From assembly GCF_003479425.1 (NCBI RefSeq), contig NZ_QUHC01000013.1, positions 10,820 to 74,819 of the forward strand: a DNA stretch of 64,000 nucleotides. Direction: 5' to 3'. The translations under genes were made by a program, and so were the position numbers. Under the pieces are notes generated by a model. It was given only the letters and a program-made list of their open reading frames with translations, did not search any database and was not told where the DNA came from. Positions 53,065 to 62,495 of the stretch are shown here, one piece after another. Source of the DNA: Odoribacter sp. AF15-53. Its GTDB lineage: Bacteria > Bacteroidota > Bacteroidia > Bacteroidales > Marinifilaceae. The first letter of the stretch is position 1; every line of letters starts with the position of its first letter.

Positions 53065-53310
53065 GGAGCTAGGCTTAAACTCACCTTGTGGTACAATCAA
53101 GTCAACGAGGCCAGCTTTCACTCTTTCAATTCCGTGGCCGCTTCCGTGTTCGCACACTCAAATAGCATCTTGAACTTTTTCAACAACAGGAGCACCAACG
53201 CTTCCACCGAATCCTTTTACGCCAAGTTGAAAGCATTCAAGGCTCTATTCCGAGGAGTACTTGATATCAAGTTTTTTTTCTCTTTAGAATCACTAAAATT
53301 TTCGCATGAA
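53065..53310 (+). pseudogene. ISAon1-type (ISL3-like) transposase C-terminal relic
   Basis: The reading frame gives LTLWYNQVNEASFHSFNSVA, later FNNRSTNASTESFYAKLKAF and KALFRGVLDIKFFF, the hallmark C-terminal segment of ISAon1-family DDE transposases (FFDNRSTNASAESFNAKIKAFR...RGVRD). The N-terminal part and most catalytic residues are absent. It abuts the right attachment-site copy. Confidence 0.8.
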
Positions 53311-53367
53311 AAAGATCGGGGTAAAACTACAAAGAATAAAAGGTCCACCCAATTTTTCACGTGAGCC

Positions 53368-53444
53368 CAAACTTTCCCTTTCAATGCAATATTTTCATTT
53401 TTCAAGTGACAAAAGGGGTTTTGAGTAAAAAAAGAGGGATTTTA
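53368..53444. repeat. Right copy of the 77-bp direct repeat (third attachment site)
   Basis: Identical to 25398-25474, comprising the 17-bp core CAAACTTTCCCTTTCAA plus 60 bp on its right. It bounds the lanthipeptide segment on the right. The sequence after it (TTTGTCCCCCTATTTGGTCC) loosely resembles the CACCC-rich stretch ahead of the element A integrase, hinting that it was the left end of another element. The stretch 53445-53770 has no gene. Confidence 0.85.
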
Positions 53445-53770
53445 AGACTTATTTGTCCCCCTATTTGGTCCCCATTTTTTCAATAAAGCCTATTCAGCAA
53501 AGTCTATTTACCGGAACCGGAGACTCCCATGATTGATTAGCTTATAAACACCTTACAACAAAACAATAACAACCGAATACATTTACCAAACAGGCCATAA
53601 ACAAGAAACAATTCGAATCGCACTCGTGATTACACAACAGAAAAAATTCAGAAAATGGGTACAAAAGAATCACATTTTGCAAAACATAATACTCGAAATA
53701 AATGCCACACGAAAAAAGAGGAAAAAAATTTACATTTATCCCGAAAAATCAATCAAATATCTCAATAAAA

Positions 53771-53812
53771 AACGGGAAATAAAAGTTTTTACACTCCCAT
53801 TTCCCGTTTTAC
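53771..53812 (-). terminator. Terminator of the XRE regulator gene
   Basis: AACGGGAAAT (53771-53780) pairs with ATTTCCCGTT (53799-53808). On the minus strand it is followed by TTTTATTG, 28 bp beyond the stop of the regulator gene; T-runs flank both sides. Confidence 0.8.
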
Positions 53813-53835
53813 ACTATTCCAATGTTACACGAACA

Positions 53836-54255
53836 CTAAAGTTTCTCTATCAACTTTTCCAAAAGCATCGTCAATTTATTCATCAACTCCTCATTAATCG
53901 TCATTAACTTCTTAATTTCGTCATCCTTGGCCTTCAACGAAGAAGCCTGTTTATCCACGATTACAACCAGATGACGAGCCATCAAGCTATCATCATCTCG
54001 CACGGAAAGATCACCCGCAACATCCTCAACAGCAGCCTGTCCTTTACGATATTTATCACCTTCACCTGTCAGAAGCCATTTCCGATTCACCCCCAGTAAA
54101 AGACTTATTACTTCCAATTTTGTGGTATCGGGATTCGTTTTATTGTTCAAATAATTAGATATCGTTGTTGCAGACATGTGCAAGGCTTTTGCTACTCTAT
54201 ATTTTGTGAACCCTTTTTCGTCCATCACTTCTTGTAATCTCTCAGATAAAGACAT
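53836..54255 (-). CDS. XRE-family helix-turn-helix regulator
   Basis: 139 aa. An N-terminal HTH_XRE domain (LSERLQEVMDEKGFTKYRVA then KALHMSATTISNYLNNKTNP) is followed by a linker with VNRKWLLTGEGDKYRKG, typical of phage-like regulators in Bacteroidetes, and a C-terminal coiled coil (LKAKDDEIKKLMTINEELMN). It probably dimerises through the coil and represses its own region. It lies divergent from a promoter and sRNA candidate at 54318-54480. Confidence 0.85.
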   Translation of the reverse strand: MSLSERLQEVMDEKGFTKYRVAKALHMSATTISNYLNNKTNPDTTKLEVISLLLGVNRKWLLTGEGDKYRKGQAAVEDVAGDLSVRDDDSLMARHLVVIVDKQASSLKAKDDEIKKLMTINEELMNKLTMLLEKLIEKL

Positions 54256-54317
54256 ATCGTTTTTATTTAGAATTATTTTAAATTAAACTTTTATTATAAA
54301 AACACTCCAACTTAAAT

Positions 54318-54347
54318 TTGTTTTCATCCAAATTTGCATTATCTTTG
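54318..54347 (+). promoter_or_regulatory. Promoter divergent from the XRE gene
   Basis: TTG at 54318-54320, a 19-bp spacer and TATCTTTG at 54340-54347, a full consensus match; predicted start near 54354. Confidence 0.7.
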
Positions 54348-54353
54348 CGTGTC

Positions 54354-54480
54354 GTTTGTTACAAATATAACGAATATTGGTGAATTCCCCAAGTAATTGG
54401 GGTTAGTTAATCGGTTGGTGACGTGAGGAGACGAAGATATTCACTCCCGTTTATGTCTTTCGCCTCCTCCTTTCTTTTCA
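54354..54480 (+). ncRNA. Candidate small RNA with its own terminator
   Basis: Downstream of a strong promoter lies CCCCAAGTAATTGGGG (hairpin) and then GAGGAGACGAAGA pairing with TCTTTCGCCTCCTC, followed by CTTTCTTTT. This makes a transcript of about 127 nt with a Rho-independent terminator and no convincing ORF. A GTG-started frame running through the terminator stem looks spurious. Function unknown. The remaining bases to 54854 are AT-rich without a gene. Confidence 0.45.
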
Positions 54481-54854
54481 ATCAAAAATTTCTCAATTTT
54501 GCACCCATTTGCCCAAGAACAGGCGCATTTTCGCCAAGATTACACGATTCGCTTTTATCATCCAAACACACCACTACAAACATCCAATATACATTAAAAA
54601 GAACTCGACACTCAAACAATATTGATTTATATGGCAATTTTATCGAAGATGATAAAGCATAATGCAACATGAACAAGACATCAAAATGGTAAGGGAAAAG
54701 CGAGAAAATTACCCCGAATTTACCCGTTATCATCCTCGTATTATTAATAACACTCATGTTTCCTTTTTAACGAATAAAATTTCGAATGAAACCATTTTAA
54801 GATACTTTTCCTTCGTTTTATTTCGTTTCAATCGAAAAAAGTTGCTTTTATATT

Positions 54855-54884
54855 TTGTTTTCTTTCGTTTTATTCATTCCTTTG
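54855..54884 (+). promoter_or_regulatory. Promoter of the glpABC operon
   Basis: TTG at 54855-54857, a 19-bp spacer and TTCCTTTG at 54877-54884 (one mismatch to TAnnTTTG), 25 bp before the glpA start. Confidence 0.55.
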
Positions 54885-54909
54885 TAGCGAAAAATAAAAT
54901 TTTCTACAC

Positions 54910-56535
54910 ATGAAACAGAACGAAAACACACAATCGTTTGATGTGATTATCATCGGAGGCGGGGCTACAGGCGCCGGAACCGCAAGAGATTGTTCTCGCA
55001 GAGGGATAAAAACGCTGCTACTGGAAAGATTCGACATCTCTACCGGGGCAACGGGAAGAAATCACGGTTTATTGCACAGCGGCGCCCGTTACGCGGTGAC
55101 AGACAAAGAATCCGCCGAGGAATGCATCAAAGAGAACATGATCCTCCGCAAGATCGCCAGTCATTGTGTGGAAGAAACAGACGGTTTGTTCCTGAGCCTG
55201 CCGGAAGACGATTTAAGCTACCAGTCCAAATTCATCGAAGCCTGTCAACAAGCCGGAATACGGGCCGACGTGATCGACCCGAAAGAGGCGTTAAGACTGG
55301 AGCCCTCGGCCAACCCGGATATTATCGGTGCCGTAAGAGTTCCCGATGGAGCTGTCGACCCGTTCCGGCTGACCGCCTCCAACGTGATGGATGCCAAACT
55401 ACATGGAGCAACAATTCTCACCTACCAGGAGGTCACCGAGATACTACGCGAACAAAATCGGGTGGTCGGGGTTAAAGTTCTGGATCATAAAACCAAAGAA
55501 ATCAAATGCTACCACGCTTCGGTTGTTGTTAACGCGGGAGGTATCTGGGGACACAACATCGCAAAACTGGTAGACATCAATATAAATATGTTACCCTCGA
55601 AAGGGGCCTTACTGATATTCGGCCACCGGGTCAACAACATCGTATTAAACAGATGCCGCAAACCGGCAGACGCGGACATTCTCGTCCCGGGCGATACCAT
55701 TTGCCTGATCGGAACCACATCAAGCAAAGTCCCTTTTGAAGAGATCGACCACATGCGTGTCACTCCCGAAGAAGTGGACGTGCTAATACGCGAGGGAGAA
55801 AAAATGGCCCCGATTCTGGCCCAAACCCGGATACTAAGGGCTTACGCGGGAGTTCGCCCGCTCGTGGCCTCGGACAATGACCCTAGCGGACGAAGTGTCA
55901 GCCGGGGGATCGTCCTTTTAGATCACGCCACGCGCGACGGGCTGGAAGGCTTCATCACCATCACCGGGGGAAAACTTATGACTTACAGGCTCATGGCCGA
56001 ATGGACCACCGACCTGATCTGCAAGAAACTAAACGTATCGGCCACCTGCACGACAGCCATCGAAAAGCTACCCGGCTCCAGAGAAAATGCCGAAGAGATC
56101 AGCAAAAAGATCATTTCCGTTCCTCTCACGCAACGCAATTCAACGATCTATCGCCACGGGGACATGGCCGACCGTTTCTCGGACAACACCCCTCTGGACA
56201 ACAGCCTGATCTGCGAGTGCGAGGAGGTTTCGATCGGGGAAGCGAAATACGCGCTGAACGAATTGGATGTCAACAACCTGGTTGACCTGAGAAGAAGAAC
56301 ACGCGTCGGAATGGGAACCTGCCAAGGAGAGCTTTGCGCATGCCGGGCTGCCGGACTGATGAGCAACATGAATAAAGTATGCACGAGAAGAGCTAAAGAA
56401 GATTTGGCATCATTCCTGAATGAAAGATGGAAAGGGATGGCCCCCATCGCGTGGGGTGACACCTTACGCGAGAGCGAATATACCGCCTGGATTTACGAAG
56501 GCGTTTGTGGTTTAACATCATCCTTAAAAGAATAA
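54910..56535 (+). CDS. glpA: Anaerobic glycerol-3-phosphate dehydrogenase subunit A
   Basis: 541 aa, FAD flavoprotein. N-terminal dinucleotide motif IIIGGGATGAGTARDCSRRG, substrate region LLERFDISTGATGRNHGLLHSGARYAV. A C-terminal BFD-like [2Fe-2S] domain has its cysteines in ICECEEVS and CQGELCACRAA. It oxidises sn-glycerol-3-phosphate to dihydroxyacetone phosphate under anaerobic conditions and passes electrons via GlpB/GlpC to menaquinone. It is first in a tight operon (glpB follows after 2 bp, glpC 7 bp after glpB). GC and codon use match core genes. Confidence 0.93.
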   Translation: MKQNENTQSFDVIIIGGGATGAGTARDCSRRGIKTLLLERFDISTGATGRNHGLLHSGARYAVTDKESAEECIKENMILRKIASHCVEETDGLFLSLPEDDLSYQSKFIEACQQAGIRADVIDPKEALRLEPSANPDIIGAVRVPDGAVDPFRLTASNVMDAKLHGATILTYQEVTEILREQNRVVGVKVLDHKTKEIKCYHASVVVNAGGIWGHNIAKLVDININMLPSKGALLIFGHRVNNIVLNRCRKPADADILVPGDTICLIGTTSSKVPFEEIDHMRVTPEEVDVLIREGEKMAPILAQTRILRAYAGVRPLVASDNDPSGRSVSRGIVLLDHATRDGLEGFITITGGKLMTYRLMAEWTTDLICKKLNVSATCTTAIEKLPGSRENAEEISKKIISVPLTQRNSTIYRHGDMADRFSDNTPLDNSLICECEEVSIGEAKYALNELDVNNLVDLRRRTRVGMGTCQGELCACRAAGLMSNMNKVCTRRAKEDLASFLNERWKGMAPIAWGDTLRESEYTAWIYEGVCGLTSSLKE

Positions 56536-56537
56536 GT

Positions 56538-57794
56538 ATGAAATTTGATACAATCATCATCGGCGGCGGTTTATCCGGCTTAATCTGTGGCATTTACTTG
56601 TCCCGACAAGGACAACGCTGCGCGATCATATCTTCGGGCCAAAGCGCCTTACACTTCTCCTCCGGGTCTTTCGATTTACTGAACAGCCTCCCGGACGGGA
56701 CAAAAGTCTCGAAACCGCTGGAAGCAATCCAAGAACTCGCGCAACAAGCTCCCACGCATCCTTACACGAAACTCGGAACCGACAAATTCAAAGAATTAGC
56801 CGGACGAGCCGAAGATTTTCTGAAAGATATCGGGATTTCAACACAAGGGAGCTACCGGGAGAATCATTACCGGGTCACTCCCATGGGAACCTTGAAACCC
56901 ACTTGGCTCACGTTAAAAAATCTACTGACAAGTGACAACGAAAAAAGGCTACCCGTACACAACCCAAGCATATTCAATGTTACCGGTTTTCTTGATTTTT
57001 ACACGCAGTTCATTGCCGACGAATTTCAAAAAATAGGAACAAAATGTAGCATACATTCCATTAATTTCCCGGACCTCGAACACTTGCGCAAGAACCCGAC
57101 AGAAATGCGTTCCGTGAATATCGCCAGAGTATTCGACAAGCAGGAAAACATGGAAGAACTCGCCCGCATACTGAAAGCCGAAAGCAAGGACAGCGACGCG
57201 ATCATATTGCCCGCTATCACGGGACTAAATCGGGATCAAATGGTGGAATACCTGCAAAAGGAAACCAACAAACCGGTATACCTTTTGCCAACATTACCGC
57301 CTTCCGTTCCCGGAATCCGGACTCAACAGAGACTTCGCTCCGTGTTCCAGCAAAATGGCGGGGTATACATGCTGGGCGACACCGTTTCACATGCCGAAAG
57401 AAAGGGAAATCGTATTAGCCGGATTTACTCTGTCAATCACGGGGATATCCCTTTTATCGGGCAAAATGTAGTTATAGCCACCGGAAGTTATTTCAGTCAA
57501 GGCTTGATTGCCACTTCCGACCAAGTATACGAACCGATCTTCAATCTGGATGTCACGTTTGCCTCCGACAGGGAGCAATGGTACAACAGCGACGCCTTCG
57601 CCGCTCAACCCTATCAAACATTCGGAATCAAAACCGACAAGGATTTCCGCGGAATACAAAAAGGCGAAATCCTGGAAAATCTCTACGCGACAGGCGCCAT
57701 TCTCGAAGGCTTCAATCCCCTCAAAGAGGGTTCCGGAGCCGGTGTATCCATTTTGAGCGCGATGTATATAGCAGAACAGATTTTAAGTAAATAA
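56538..57794 (+). CDS. glpB: Anaerobic glycerol-3-phosphate dehydrogenase subunit B
   Basis: 418 aa from ATG 56538 (MKFDTIIIGGGLSGL). Upstream in-frame codons overlap glpA and would precede the flavin motif with no reason. The FAD/FMN-binding Rossmann motif at the start, SLPDGTKV and the C-terminal VSILSAMYIAEQI match GlpB. The subunit transfers electrons from GlpA to the iron-sulfur anchor GlpC. Middle gene of the operon. Confidence 0.9.
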   Translation: MKFDTIIIGGGLSGLICGIYLSRQGQRCAIISSGQSALHFSSGSFDLLNSLPDGTKVSKPLEAIQELAQQAPTHPYTKLGTDKFKELAGRAEDFLKDIGISTQGSYRENHYRVTPMGTLKPTWLTLKNLLTSDNEKRLPVHNPSIFNVTGFLDFYTQFIADEFQKIGTKCSIHSINFPDLEHLRKNPTEMRSVNIARVFDKQENMEELARILKAESKDSDAIILPAITGLNRDQMVEYLQKETNKPVYLLPTLPPSVPGIRTQQRLRSVFQQNGGVYMLGDTVSHAERKGNRISRIYSVNHGDIPFIGQNVVIATGSYFSQGLIATSDQVYEPIFNLDVTFASDREQWYNSDAFAAQPYQTFGIKTDKDFRGIQKGEILENLYATGAILEGFNPLKEGSGAGVSILSAMYIAEQILSK

Positions 57795-57801
57795 AGAAGC
57801 C

Positions 57802-59019
57802 ATGAATCTCCAACAACACAATATCAGCGACAACAACTTCGAGCAATGTATCAAGTGTACGATATGCACCGTTTACTGCCCCGTGGCAGCGGTAAATCCC
57901 AATTACCCGGGACCGAAACAAGCCGGCCCGGACGGGGAGCGTCTGCGGTTGAAAAAATTCAATTTCTACGATGAAGCATTGAAATATTGCATCAACTGCA
58001 AAAGATGCGAAGTTGCTTGCCCGTCGAACGTGAAGATCGGAGATATCATTCAAGCCGCACGCATCAAGTACGCCGAGAAGAAACCGAAACTCCGGGATTT
58101 CATTCTTGCCAACACGGATCTGGTAGGCACGCTATCCACCCCGTTCGCCCCTATCGTGAACACGGCTTTGGGATTAAAACCGGTGAAGGCGATTCTTGAC
58201 GGGGTAATGAAAATAGATCACCGACGCTCCTTCCCGAAATACGCTTTCGGAACATTCGAAAGCTGGTACAAGAAAGTGGCGGAGCAACAAGCCGCTTACC
58301 CGAAACAGGTAAGCTATTTCCACGGGTGCTACGTGAACTACAACAACCCGCAACTGGGAAAAGATTTAATCAAGGTAATGAACGCTTTCAGCATCGGGGT
58401 TCAACTCCTGGAGAAAGAGAAATGCTGCGGGGTTGCCTTGATTTCTAACGGATTGATCAACCAAGCCAAAAAACAGGCCCGGACAAATATAAACTCCATA
58501 CGAAAATCCGTGCTGGAGAAAAAGATGCCGGTAATCGCCACCTCTTCCACCTGCACGTTCACGATCCGGGACGAGTACCCACACTTGCTGGACATCGACA
58601 ACACGGACGTGCGCGACGAAGTGGAATTAGCTACCCGATACATCTACCGCTTGTTGAACCAACAGAAAACAAGCCTGAATTTCAAAAAAGGACAAAAAAT
58701 CAAAGTGGCCTACCACACGCCCTGTCACATGGAAAAGTTGGGTTGGGCTTACTATTCGATCGAGTTATTAAAATTAATCCCGAATATCGAGTTAACGATA
58801 CTGGATTCACAATGTTGTGGTATCGCGGGCACTTACGGGTTCAAGAAAGAGAACTACAAAACCTCTCAAGATATCGGTGAATCTTTATTCAAACAAATCG
58901 AAGCGCTCGATATTGATTACGTGGTTACCGATTGCGAAACCTGCAAATGGCAAATCGAAATGTCGACCAGCAAACGCTGCGAACACCCTATTTCAATATT
59001 AGCCAACGCATTAGAATAG
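57802..59019 (+). CDS. glpC: Anaerobic glycerol-3-phosphate dehydrogenase subunit C
   Basis: 405 aa. Two 4Fe-4S motifs lie at the N-terminus (CIKCTICTVYCPV, about residues 14-26; CINCKRCEVACPS). Two CCG cysteine-rich domains follow (KCCGVALIS region; HTPCHMEKLG with QCCGIAGTYG). It anchors GlpAB to the membrane and passes electrons to quinone. No transmembrane helix is obvious, as in other GlpC proteins. Last gene of the operon. Confidence 0.92.
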   Translation: MNLQQHNISDNNFEQCIKCTICTVYCPVAAVNPNYPGPKQAGPDGERLRLKKFNFYDEALKYCINCKRCEVACPSNVKIGDIIQAARIKYAEKKPKLRDFILANTDLVGTLSTPFAPIVNTALGLKPVKAILDGVMKIDHRRSFPKYAFGTFESWYKKVAEQQAAYPKQVSYFHGCYVNYNNPQLGKDLIKVMNAFSIGVQLLEKEKCCGVALISNGLINQAKKQARTNINSIRKSVLEKKMPVIATSSTCTFTIRDEYPHLLDIDNTDVRDEVELATRYIYRLLNQQKTSLNFKKGQKIKVAYHTPCHMEKLGWAYYSIELLKLIPNIELTILDSQCCGIAGTYGFKKENYKTSQDIGESLFKQIEALDIDYVVTDCETCKWQIEMSTSKRCEHPISILANALE

Positions 59020-59112
59020 AAAAACAAAGTTTCTATTCGTAAATTATATTTCTATTTCGCAAGCATAAAATAAAAAATCAAAACAAAAACGCAATTTTAA
59101 TCGGTATTTATT

Positions 59113-59142
59113 TTGATTTAAAAAATTTACTTTCTATTTTTG
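59113..59142 (+). promoter_or_regulatory. Promoter of the glpT-GDPD-porin operon
   Basis: TTG at 59113-59115, a 19-bp spacer and TATTTTTG at 59135-59142. The start lies near 59150, giving a leader of about 350 nt before glpT. A 65-codon frame at 59244-59441 in the leader has no recognisable features; the leader could carry a regulatory structure I cannot identify. Confidence 0.65.
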
Positions 59143-59499
59143 TTGTGCAATGAAATTAATTAGTTACGAAATGCAAATATTATTGATTTCAAACTATAAT
59201 TTCAAAAGCGTAGTGCGTTTGTAACACAATAACACATAACGTCATGAACCGAAAAGATAACGTATTCATATCATCGGAATACATTGACAGTCTTCAAGTA
59301 TTGGGAAGAACATTTATTTCCTCCACTTTACAAGCCGTCAAAATAAACATGAAAATCTTTTTAAGTATCTGCGACATCGTGATTTTAGGTTACATTTTCA
59401 AAAGGAATTCGAAACTTTATCTTTTAAAGATAAAATCATAAACACAAATAAATTACAAAACGTGTGCGAATTAACAGTTAAATCATAAAATCTAACAAC

Positions 59500-60900
59500 A
59501 TGTGGAATTTTCTAAAACCGGAGCCTCACAGGCCGTTACTTCCGAAAGAAGAAATTGACCCGACGTACAAACGTTTACGCTGGGAAGTTTTCATCGGTAT
59601 CTTTATAGGATACGCTGGTTACTACATCGTGAGAAAGAATTTTTCTATGGCGATGCCCTTTCTGACTGATCCAGCCGGCCCTTACGGGTTTGACAAGGGA
59701 TCGTTAAGTATCGTGTTATCACTGAATGCCGTTGCTTATGCCTTGTCGAAATTTTTGATGGGTAGCGTATCCGACAGAAGTAACGCACGAGTTTTCCTTC
59801 CCCTCGGACTGGTTCTAGCAGCCTTATCCATGATGTTCATGGCTGTTCCGATTGAACTATTCGGGGCAAGCACCACGTCGATCGTGATCATGGCCGTTTT
59901 GAACTTCCTGGTTGGATGGTTTAACGGGATGGGTTGGCCTCCTTGCGGACGTGTCATGACTCACTGGTTCTCGGTAAAAGAACGCGGGACGAAAATGTCT
60001 ATCTGGAACTGCGCCCACAACGTGGGAGGCGCGCTTGTAGGCCCGATGGCCGTTTACGGTGCCATGTGGTTCGGTTCTTGGTTTTATGGAGCTGACAGCG
60101 CGAAATATTTCATCATAGGTACTTATATATTTCCCGCGGCAGTAGCACTGTTTATCGCCTTGCTGGCTTACGTTATGATTCGCGACACCCCACAATCCTG
60201 CGGGTTACCGACGATCGAAAAATGGCGTAATGATTATCCCAAAAATTATAGCGAGAAACAAGAGGAAGTTCTCACGACAAAAGAAATCTTCTTCAAATAT
60301 GTACTCAATAACAAGATGTTATGGTTTATTGCTATCGCTAATGCTTTCGTTTACATGGTACGCTACGGTTGTCTCGACTGGGCTCCTACTTACCTGAAAG
60401 AAGCACAGGGTTATGATATCAAAGAGGCTGGCTGGGCATATTTCGCCTATGAATTCGCGGCAATTCCCGGAACTCTTGTCTGCGGCTGGTTGAGTGACGT
60501 GGTGTTCAAAGGACGCCGGGCAATCACGACGATCATATTCATGGTACTTGTGGCCGTGTTCATTTTCCTTTACTGGCAATTCTCCGACAACTACACGATC
60601 GTAACACTTTCTTTGATCGCTATCGGGTTCTTCATCTACGGGCCGGTGATGTTGATCGGTGTTCAAGCCCTTGATCTTGCCCCGAAAAATGCAGCCGGAA
60701 CATCAGCCGGATTAACAGGATTCTTCGGATATTTCTTCGGGACAGCAATTCTGGCAAACGTGGTGATCGGTTACGTGGCTCAAAGTTCATTCGGTTGGGA
60801 CGGGACATTCATACTATTACTTTTAGCGTGCGTTTTATCCATCGTGTTTGTCGGATTCACTTACAAAGAAGAGAAATACCTTGTTGAAAACAGAAAATAA
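59500..60900 (+). CDS. glpT: Glycerol-3-phosphate transporter (organophosphate:phosphate antiporter)
   Basis: 466 aa, MFS with 12 membrane segments. The OPA-family signature is visible in RWEVFIGIFIGYAGYYIVRKNFSMAMPFL near residue 30-60, and in GWFNGMGWPPCGRVMTHWF and CAHNVGGALVGP. It imports glycerol-3-phosphate in exchange for phosphate across the inner membrane. Followed by a glycerophosphodiester phosphodiesterase and a porin, it fits uptake of the phosphodiesterase product, which the GlpABC enzyme then oxidises. Confidence 0.92.
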   Translation: MWNFLKPEPHRPLLPKEEIDPTYKRLRWEVFIGIFIGYAGYYIVRKNFSMAMPFLTDPAGPYGFDKGSLSIVLSLNAVAYALSKFLMGSVSDRSNARVFLPLGLVLAALSMMFMAVPIELFGASTTSIVIMAVLNFLVGWFNGMGWPPCGRVMTHWFSVKERGTKMSIWNCAHNVGGALVGPMAVYGAMWFGSWFYGADSAKYFIIGTYIFPAAVALFIALLAYVMIRDTPQSCGLPTIEKWRNDYPKNYSEKQEEVLTTKEIFFKYVLNNKMLWFIAIANAFVYMVRYGCLDWAPTYLKEAQGYDIKEAGWAYFAYEFAAIPGTLVCGWLSDVVFKGRRAITTIIFMVLVAVFIFLYWQFSDNYTIVTLSLIAIGFFIYGPVMLIGVQALDLAPKNAAGTSAGLTGFFGYFFGTAILANVVIGYVAQSSFGWDGTFILLLLACVLSIVFVGFTYKEEKYLVENRK

Positions 60901-60931
60901 CAAATACCAAATAAATCAAATCTAATAAATT

Positions 60932-62476
60932 ATGGTTAATAAATCATGGAGTATTGCGATGGCATGTGGTATAGCTTTGGCTTTCATGTCATGCGAAAAT
61001 CAGAAATTTAATGACACGTTTGTAGATTCAGAGCGTGTGCATGTAGACACTCTATCTACCGAATTGCAAAAAGTTAGGGATTATGTTCCCCAATATGCCG
61101 TGGTAGCTCACCGTGGTTCTACTTACTGGACCCCGGAAGAAACAGAAGCAGCTTATCGCTGGGCTCGTGAAATGGGAGCTGATTACCTGGAATGCGACAT
61201 GCAGGTTTCCAAGGACGGTGTTATCTTGGCTTTGCATGACACGGATCTGAAACGTACGACAAATATCGAGGATGTTTTCGGTGAAAGATTCCCGGAAAAG
61301 ACCCGGAGAAAATATTACAGCCTTTTAGGTTACACACAACAGAAAATTGACTCTTTAATCAAAGCAGACCGGGAAGCATTCGTCCCGAACTATCCTTGCT
61401 CTTATACTTATTACGAATTGATGCTTCTGGATGCCGGAACATGGTTTAACCAAGACGCTGTCAGCCAAGAACAAGGACGTGCAGGTTTCTCCACAAACCA
61501 CCAGTACATCTCAACGCTTCAGGACTTGATCATGTTCTCCAAAGGTTACAAATTAGAAAGATACACCGCTGACGGTCAAGCCGGAAGTGATGTAGACATC
61601 TGGGGTAACGACACGGAGAATGAAAGAGTTGTAAGAGAAATGACAATCACCCCCGAAGTATTCAACAACCCTGTAAACTTTGGTGTAAAAGACAATGTAA
61701 TCCGTTATCACTTCGGCTACGTCAAAGATGATAAAGACGTAAATGGCAACGCCCTTAGCGGTAACCTACCGGGAATCTACATCGAGTTCAAGGAACCGTG
61801 GTTAAACCCGTCGAACTTCGAGCAAATGGTATACGATGAATTGCAAATGAAAAATGTTGAAGCCGATTTCCCGGGAGAAAAATTCAACATGAACATCATC
61901 GCCGGAGGTAACGAACCGGAAAGCAATCCTTTCTACAAAGACGGTAAAATCAACGTGGGTAACACGAACGGTAAAGTTATTCTTCAAACATTCTCATTAC
62001 AAAGTTTAACCCGCGTGTGCGATCTTTTCGACGGTCAGGTTCCGATGTGCTTCTTGTTGTGGTTAGGGACCGGTGCGACCGACTTAACTTACGACGATCC
62101 TCAGGGATACGCTTCATTCATCAACTTAGGCGTGCAATACAAGGCTCACTACATCGGACCGTGTATCTCAGGAGCCCCGAACAACTACCCGGAATTAAAC
62201 TACCCGTGGCAGCATAATTTGATCCATCGCGCTAAAATGAAAAATCATCCTTATTCTTTCGATACTTATGACCAGATGGCCAAATATTTCGGTCAATATA
62301 ACTGGGGTGCAGAAGGTGGTTCTCGTTACCAAGCTCCTTACCTGGATGCGTTCTTCACGAATCACACGGACATGAGTCTGCAGTACATGGTTGACTTCGG
62401 GTACAGAGAAGCTCCCGCTCCAACCGATATTCCGGACGCCCGTGAAGTATTGGACAAATTAGGTTATAACAAATAA
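60932..62476 (+). CDS. Glycerophosphodiester phosphodiesterase, lipoprotein
   Basis: 514 aa. Lipobox AFMSCENQ near residue 17-24. GDPD catalytic elements: VVAHRGSTYWTPEETEAAY, LECDMQVSKDGVILALHDTDLKRTTN with the general-acid His, and later IYIEFKEPW as a metal-ligand Glu. It hydrolyses glycerophosphodiesters to glycerol-3-phosphate and an alcohol outside the cytoplasm. It is longer than typical GlpQ (about 350 aa), with insertions between the catalytic blocks. It lies between glpT and the porin gene. Confidence 0.88.
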   Translation: MVNKSWSIAMACGIALAFMSCENQKFNDTFVDSERVHVDTLSTELQKVRDYVPQYAVVAHRGSTYWTPEETEAAYRWAREMGADYLECDMQVSKDGVILALHDTDLKRTTNIEDVFGERFPEKTRRKYYSLLGYTQQKIDSLIKADREAFVPNYPCSYTYYELMLLDAGTWFNQDAVSQEQGRAGFSTNHQYISTLQDLIMFSKGYKLERYTADGQAGSDVDIWGNDTENERVVREMTITPEVFNNPVNFGVKDNVIRYHFGYVKDDKDVNGNALSGNLPGIYIEFKEPWLNPSNFEQMVYDELQMKNVEADFPGEKFNMNIIAGGNEPESNPFYKDGKINVGNTNGKVILQTFSLQSLTRVCDLFDGQVPMCFLLWLGTGATDLTYDDPQGYASFINLGVQYKAHYIGPCISGAPNNYPELNYPWQHNLIHRAKMKNHPYSFDTYDQMAKYFGQYNWGAEGGSRYQAPYLDAFFTNHTDMSLQYMVDFGYREAPAPTDIPDAREVLDKLGYNK

Positions 62477-62495
62477 TTTTTAATTGATTATTGTA

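Noticed and set aside
53626..53907. 93-aa plus-strand frame overlapping the XRE terminator
   Set aside because: Antisense to the end of the regulator gene and its terminator; lysine-rich low-complexity sequence typical of chance frames.
54423..54662. 79-aa frame starting at GTG in the sRNA region
   Set aside because: Runs through the terminator hairpin, unusual composition (MRRRRYS...), no family.
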